Below, piece by piece: positions 3,042 through 5,081 of a stretch of DNA of 5,081 nt (its first letter is position 1; every line of letters starts with the position of its first letter). A program made the translations under genes and the position numbers. The DNA is from Candidatus Portnoybacteria bacterium CG08_land_8_20_14_0_20_40_83 (GTDB lineage Bacteria; Patescibacteriota; Minisyncoccia; Portnoybacterales; GWB1-42-6), in the NCBI GenBank assembly GCA_002774415.1, contig PEYL01000044.1, positions 1 to 5,081 of the forward strand, in the 5' to 3' direction. Below the pieces are notes generated by a model. It saw nothing but the letters and a program-made list of their open reading frames with translations. It was not told where the DNA came from and searched no databases.

Positions 3042-4511
3042 TTATTTCACCCAATATTTTCCTTTTATTACTAGATCTTCTTCCTCTTTTTTCTCTTCTA
3101 TTTTTTGTTTTGCCATTTGGCGCAGTTGGGTTAAATCAACTTCGGCTAATTCTTTGACGCGTTTTTCAAGATATTTTTTTTCATTTTTTTCTGGCTCTTC
3201 TATCGCCTCCGCCAAAAGCACGTCCAAAATGGCGCCGATTTTTGGGCCGGCCGGAATCTCTAAAATTTTCATAATGTCATTGCCGTTAATTTTAAGCATT
3301 TTGACCGATATCGCATCATGCTGGACTTTTTCAACCATATATTGGAAATGGCGCAATCTGTAGGGCTGGGCTTTTGGCACTCCGGAACCTAATCTATCAG
3401 CAATTCGCAAATCAATCAAATCCTGCATGTTTTCGGGGCCGACTCGTTTTAACAGGCGGCGAATCCCCGCTTCTGTCACAACGCCCACGTCATAAACAAA
3501 CATGTGGCTGCGGATTAAAAGCGCGACTTTATTTATGATTTCGTTTGAAAATCTTAACCGCTCCAAAATTCTGACTGCGAACTTTGCGCCGACAAAATCA
3601 TGATTATAAAATGTCGCCTCCGGCCCTTCTCCCTCTTTAACTTCCTGCTTAGCAATGTCATGAAGCAAAGACGCCAGCCGGACTTCTAAATTAAATTTTT
3701 TTTGAACAGCAAATTTCAAAGATAACAAATTATGCTCATAAACTGTGTAGATATGATGACGGTTCTGGCTGACACCGATGCCTTTTTCCAGTTCTGGCAT
3801 AATATATTTGAGCAAACCGGAATTTTTTAAAAGCTCAATGCCATCGGCCGCCTTATCTGACATAATGATTTTTATTAGTTCATCACGGATTCGTTCTTTG
3901 GCAATCGCTTGAAGCCAAGCCGCATTTTTGCCGATGGCCTCAAGGGTTTTCCCTTCGATAGTAAAATCTAATTGGCAAGCGAATCTAATCGCCCGCATCA
4001 TACGCAACGCATCTTCGCCGAATCTGTCTTCAGGATTGCCGACAGCGCGGATGATTTTTGTTTCTAAATCTTTCTGGCCGCCAAAAGGGTCTATAATTTC
4101 AATGTTTTGACGTCCGACGTCGACGGATTGAATTTCCAACGCCATCGCATTCACCGTAAAATCTCTTCGACTTAAATCTTCTTCTATCGTCTTTGCAAAT
4201 TTCACTTCATCGGGATGTCGCTTATCCGTATATTTTGCTTCCGAACGAAAAGTTGTCACTTCAATTTCTTTCAAGTTATTTTTTTTGCTACCAGTCCTAA
4301 TGGTTACCGTAAGGAACTTATTTTCGTAGTAACTATCAGAGAAGAGTTTCTGAATCTCTTCTGGCTTGGCTTGTGTGGCAATGTCCCAATCGGTCGCCTC
4401 CCGACCTAATATCAGATCGCGGACGCAGCCGCCGACAACATACGCCTCAAAGCCATTTTTTTGCAATTTTTCGATTATATTTTCTACCTCTTTTGGGATT
4501 TTCATATCCAT
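3042..4511 (-). CDS. cca: CCA-adding tRNA nucleotidyltransferase (class II, 489 aa)
   Basis: It adds or repairs the 3'-terminal CCA of tRNAs using CTP and ATP in the cytoplasm. The head domain shows GGCVRDLILG (27-36), the metal-binding DxD D41/D43 in TDWDIAT, SRRDFTVNAMA (114-124) and the nucleotide-selecting EDALRMMRAIRF (166-177). These are the class II motifs shared with poly(A) polymerase I (PcnB). A HD phosphohydrolase-type domain follows: H260, HD at 284-285, H304 and H336. A charged C-terminal tail (about 440-489, EKNEKKYLEKRVKEL then KQKIEEKKEEE) is probably helical. The length fits HD-containing bacterial enzymes. The ATG at 4511 is preceded by GAGGTAGGA (4530-4522) at 10 nt; M3 at 4505 is possible. 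Neither tRNA in this window encodes CCA, which makes this enzyme necessary. A poly(A) polymerase role cannot be excluded by motif alone, but RRDFTVNA with intact DxD and the tRNA context favour CCA addition. Confidence 0.94.
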   Translation of the reverse strand: MDMKIPKEVENIIEKLQKNGFEAYVVGGCVRDLILGREATDWDIATQAKPEEIQKLFSDSYYENKFLTVTIRTGSKKNNLKEIEVTTFRSEAKYTDKRHPDEVKFAKTIEEDLSRRDFTVNAMALEIQSVDVGRQNIEIIDPFGGQKDLETKIIRAVGNPEDRFGEDALRMMRAIRFACQLDFTIEGKTLEAIGKNAAWLQAIAKERIRDELIKIIMSDKAADGIELLKNSGLLKYIMPELEKGIGVSQNRHHIYTVYEHNLLSLKFAVQKKFNLEVRLASLLHDIAKQEVKEGEGPEATFYNHDFVGAKFAVRILERLRFSNEIINKVALLIRSHMFVYDVGVVTEAGIRRLLKRVGPENMQDLIDLRIADRLGSGVPKAQPYRLRHFQYMVEKVQHDAISVKMLKINGNDIMKILEIPAGPKIGAILDVLLAEAIEEPEKNEKKYLEKRVKELAEVDLTQLRQMAKQKIEEKKEEEDLVIKGKYWVK

Positions 4512-4549
4512 ATATACTAAATCCTACCTCATCTTGAGCCTTTTTTCAA

Positions 4550-4651
4550 CCGGGTAGTAGAAATTTGGCAGGTCGATTTTTGGCGCTCTGCCAGGTAGTG
4601 AAGCGAAGCTCTACTACCTGGCTCTGCGCCAGCCAAATTTTCACTACCCGG
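4550..4651. mobile_element. 102-bp non-autonomous relative of the GIY-YIG element, TCAA duplication
   Basis: The left end CCGGGTAGTAGAAATTTGGC (4550-4569) and the reverse complement of the right end CCGGGTAGTGAAAATTTGGC (4632-4651) differ only at positions 10-11. They match the 734-1055 ends at 17 of 20 bases, and the three changes (positions 3, 17 and 19) are present in both arms. TCAA flanks it on each side (4546-4549, 4652-4655), consistent with a 4-bp target duplication. Relative to the gene-bearing copy the AG end is on the left, so the unit is inverted. There is no coding capacity. Its interior carries TGGCGC/GCGCCA, whose loop is interrupted by a nested 31-bp element. It lies between divergent genes. 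Confidence 0.75.
4591..4621. mobile_element. 31-bp minimal element nested in the 102-bp element, CTCTG duplication
   Basis: CCAGGTAGT and ACTACCTGG form a 9-bp terminal stem, followed by GA opposite CT, then AGC/GCT around a GAA triloop, so the tip is GCGAAGC. The ends again differ at positions 10-11 (GA left, AG right). CTCTG flanks both sides (4586-4590, 4622-4626). Deleting the unit and one CTCTG rejoins GGCGC-TCT-GCGCC, a perfect hairpin in the host element. This suggests that ends plus hairpin are enough for movement. Confidence 0.65.
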
Positions 4652-4721
4652 TCAACTTAAATTATGGCTTTTTGGCTAAAAATGTGCTAATCTAAATATA
4701 AATAAAAACGTAAATTCCCGA

Positions 4722-4752
4722 TCTTTTGTTAAGATAAAATCTTAACAAAAGA
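4722..4752. repeat. Perfect 14-bp stem-loop upstream of the SIMPL gene
   Basis: TCTTTTGTTAAGAT and ATCTTAACAAAAGA are exact complements around AAA. It ends 20 bp before the ATG at 4773, and GCGTATACGC (4756-4765), a 10-bp palindrome, lies between. A poor promoter can be drawn upstream (TTGGCT 4672-4677, TATAAA 4697-4702, 19 bp apart), which would place the stem-loop in the 5' UTR. It could be an operator or an RNA structure. No T-tract follows. Confidence 0.55.
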
Positions 4753-4772
4753 CAGGCGTATACGCAAAATAT

Positions 4773-5081
4773 ATGGAAAATATTAATGATGAAGCCAAAG
4801 GCAATTTTGCGTTTCACCGCAAAAGCCCCTTAAAAATGCTTATCGGAGCACTCTTTGGGATTTTGATTATCATTGTGGCTGTTTTTATGGTTTTTGCCGC
4901 CATGAATGAATACAAAAAAGGCGGCTATATCGGCCAGGATATCGTCGCCAAAAACACGATTACGATTTCCGGCGAAGGGAAAATTTTTGCCACGCCCGAT
5001 ATCGGAGTCATAGATCTTGGCGTTGTTTCCGATGCAAAAACAGTGGCCGGTGCCCAAAAAGATAACGTGGAAAAAATGAAT
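4773..5081 (+). CDS. SIMPL-domain (DUF541) membrane-anchored protein, 5' part only
   Basis: The first 103 codons are in the window; the gene runs off the right edge. A short charged N-terminus is followed by a single hydrophobic segment (about 22-44, LIGALFGILIIIVAVFMVFA), an uncleaved anchor or signal sequence that places the rest outside the membrane. NTITISGEGKIFATPDIGVI (61-80), then DLGVVSDAKTVAGAQKDN, is the start of a SIMPL/DUF541 domain (the YggE/BP26 family; BP26 forms oligomeric channels or rings, and YggE is linked to oxidative stress). Exact function here is unknown. The start is the first ATG in frame that keeps the membrane segment. No good Shine-Dalgarno is visible; the upstream hairpin may control it. 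It is divergent from the nucleotidyltransferase gene, with about 260 bp of repeat-rich DNA between. Confidence 0.85.
   Translation, partial: MENINDEAKGNFAFHRKSPLKMLIGALFGILIIIVAVFMVFAAMNEYKKGGYIGQDIVAKNTITISGEGKIFATPDIGVIDLGVVSDAKTVAGAQKDNVEKMN

Noticed and set aside
4830..5057. Minus-strand ORF at the right edge
   Set aside because: It lies opposite the SIMPL-domain reading frame, which has a membrane segment and family motifs on the plus strand.

Overview
This window looks like part of a bacterial chromosome from the Candidate Phyla Radiation (Patescibacteria), most likely a Parcubacteria-type lineage. That placement is inferred from AT-rich DNA with short genes, a lone GIY-YIG mini-nuclease, a PaaX/Cas2-like winged-helix protein, a small conserved protein of a type I associate with this group, a membrane-anchored SIMPL protein, and tRNA genes without an encoded CCA tail. 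No marker gene here fixes the taxonomy.

Layout. Positions 1-283 hold no convincing gene, only two hairpin-forming palindromes and a well-placed Shine-Dalgarno before a 36-codon ORF. tRNA-Ala(CGC) follows on the minus strand (284-355). Next, all on the minus strand, come a 102-aa uncharacterised protein (424-732), a GIY-YIG nuclease gene (753-1028) and an AlkD-like DNA glycosylase (1063-1737). A PaaX/Cas2-like protein (1902-2498) is bracketed by two related 36-bp palindromes. Positions 2590-2821 hold tRNA-Pro(CGG) with tRNA-derived fragments on both sides, followed by a 147-nt composite inverted repeat. A CCA-adding tRNA nucleotidyltransferase (3042-4511, minus) comes next. The window ends inside a plus-strand SIMPL-domain protein (4773 onward). 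Between these last two divergent genes lies a 102-bp inverted-repeat element with a second, 31-bp element nested inside it.

Main discovery. The GIY-YIG gene almost fills a 322-bp unit (734-1055) with 20-bp imperfect terminal inverted repeats and a 4-bp direct duplication (CATA) on each side. Removing the unit and one CATA puts the 102-aa gene's ATG four bases after the alkD stop codon. The same ends bound a gene-less 102-bp unit (4550-4651, flanked by TCAA duplications). They also bound a 31-bp unit (4591-4621, flanked by CTCTG) inserted in the loop of a hairpin inside it. In all three copies the two ends differ from each other at the same two bases (GA versus AG at positions 10-11). This reads as a family of tiny hairpin-ended mobile elements with a GIY-YIG nuclease as the candidate mobilising enzyme, comparable in logic to RAYT/REPIN pairs. 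I know of no description of such a system.

Functional links. Neither tRNA gene encodes CCA, so the nucleotidyltransferase in the window supplies a needed step. AlkD is a DNA base-repair enzyme. The palindromes around the PaaX/Cas2-like gene could be its operators or the ends of another mobile unit. The intergenic DNA is unusually rich in hairpins, several with GA/GA positions and GCGAAGC tips.
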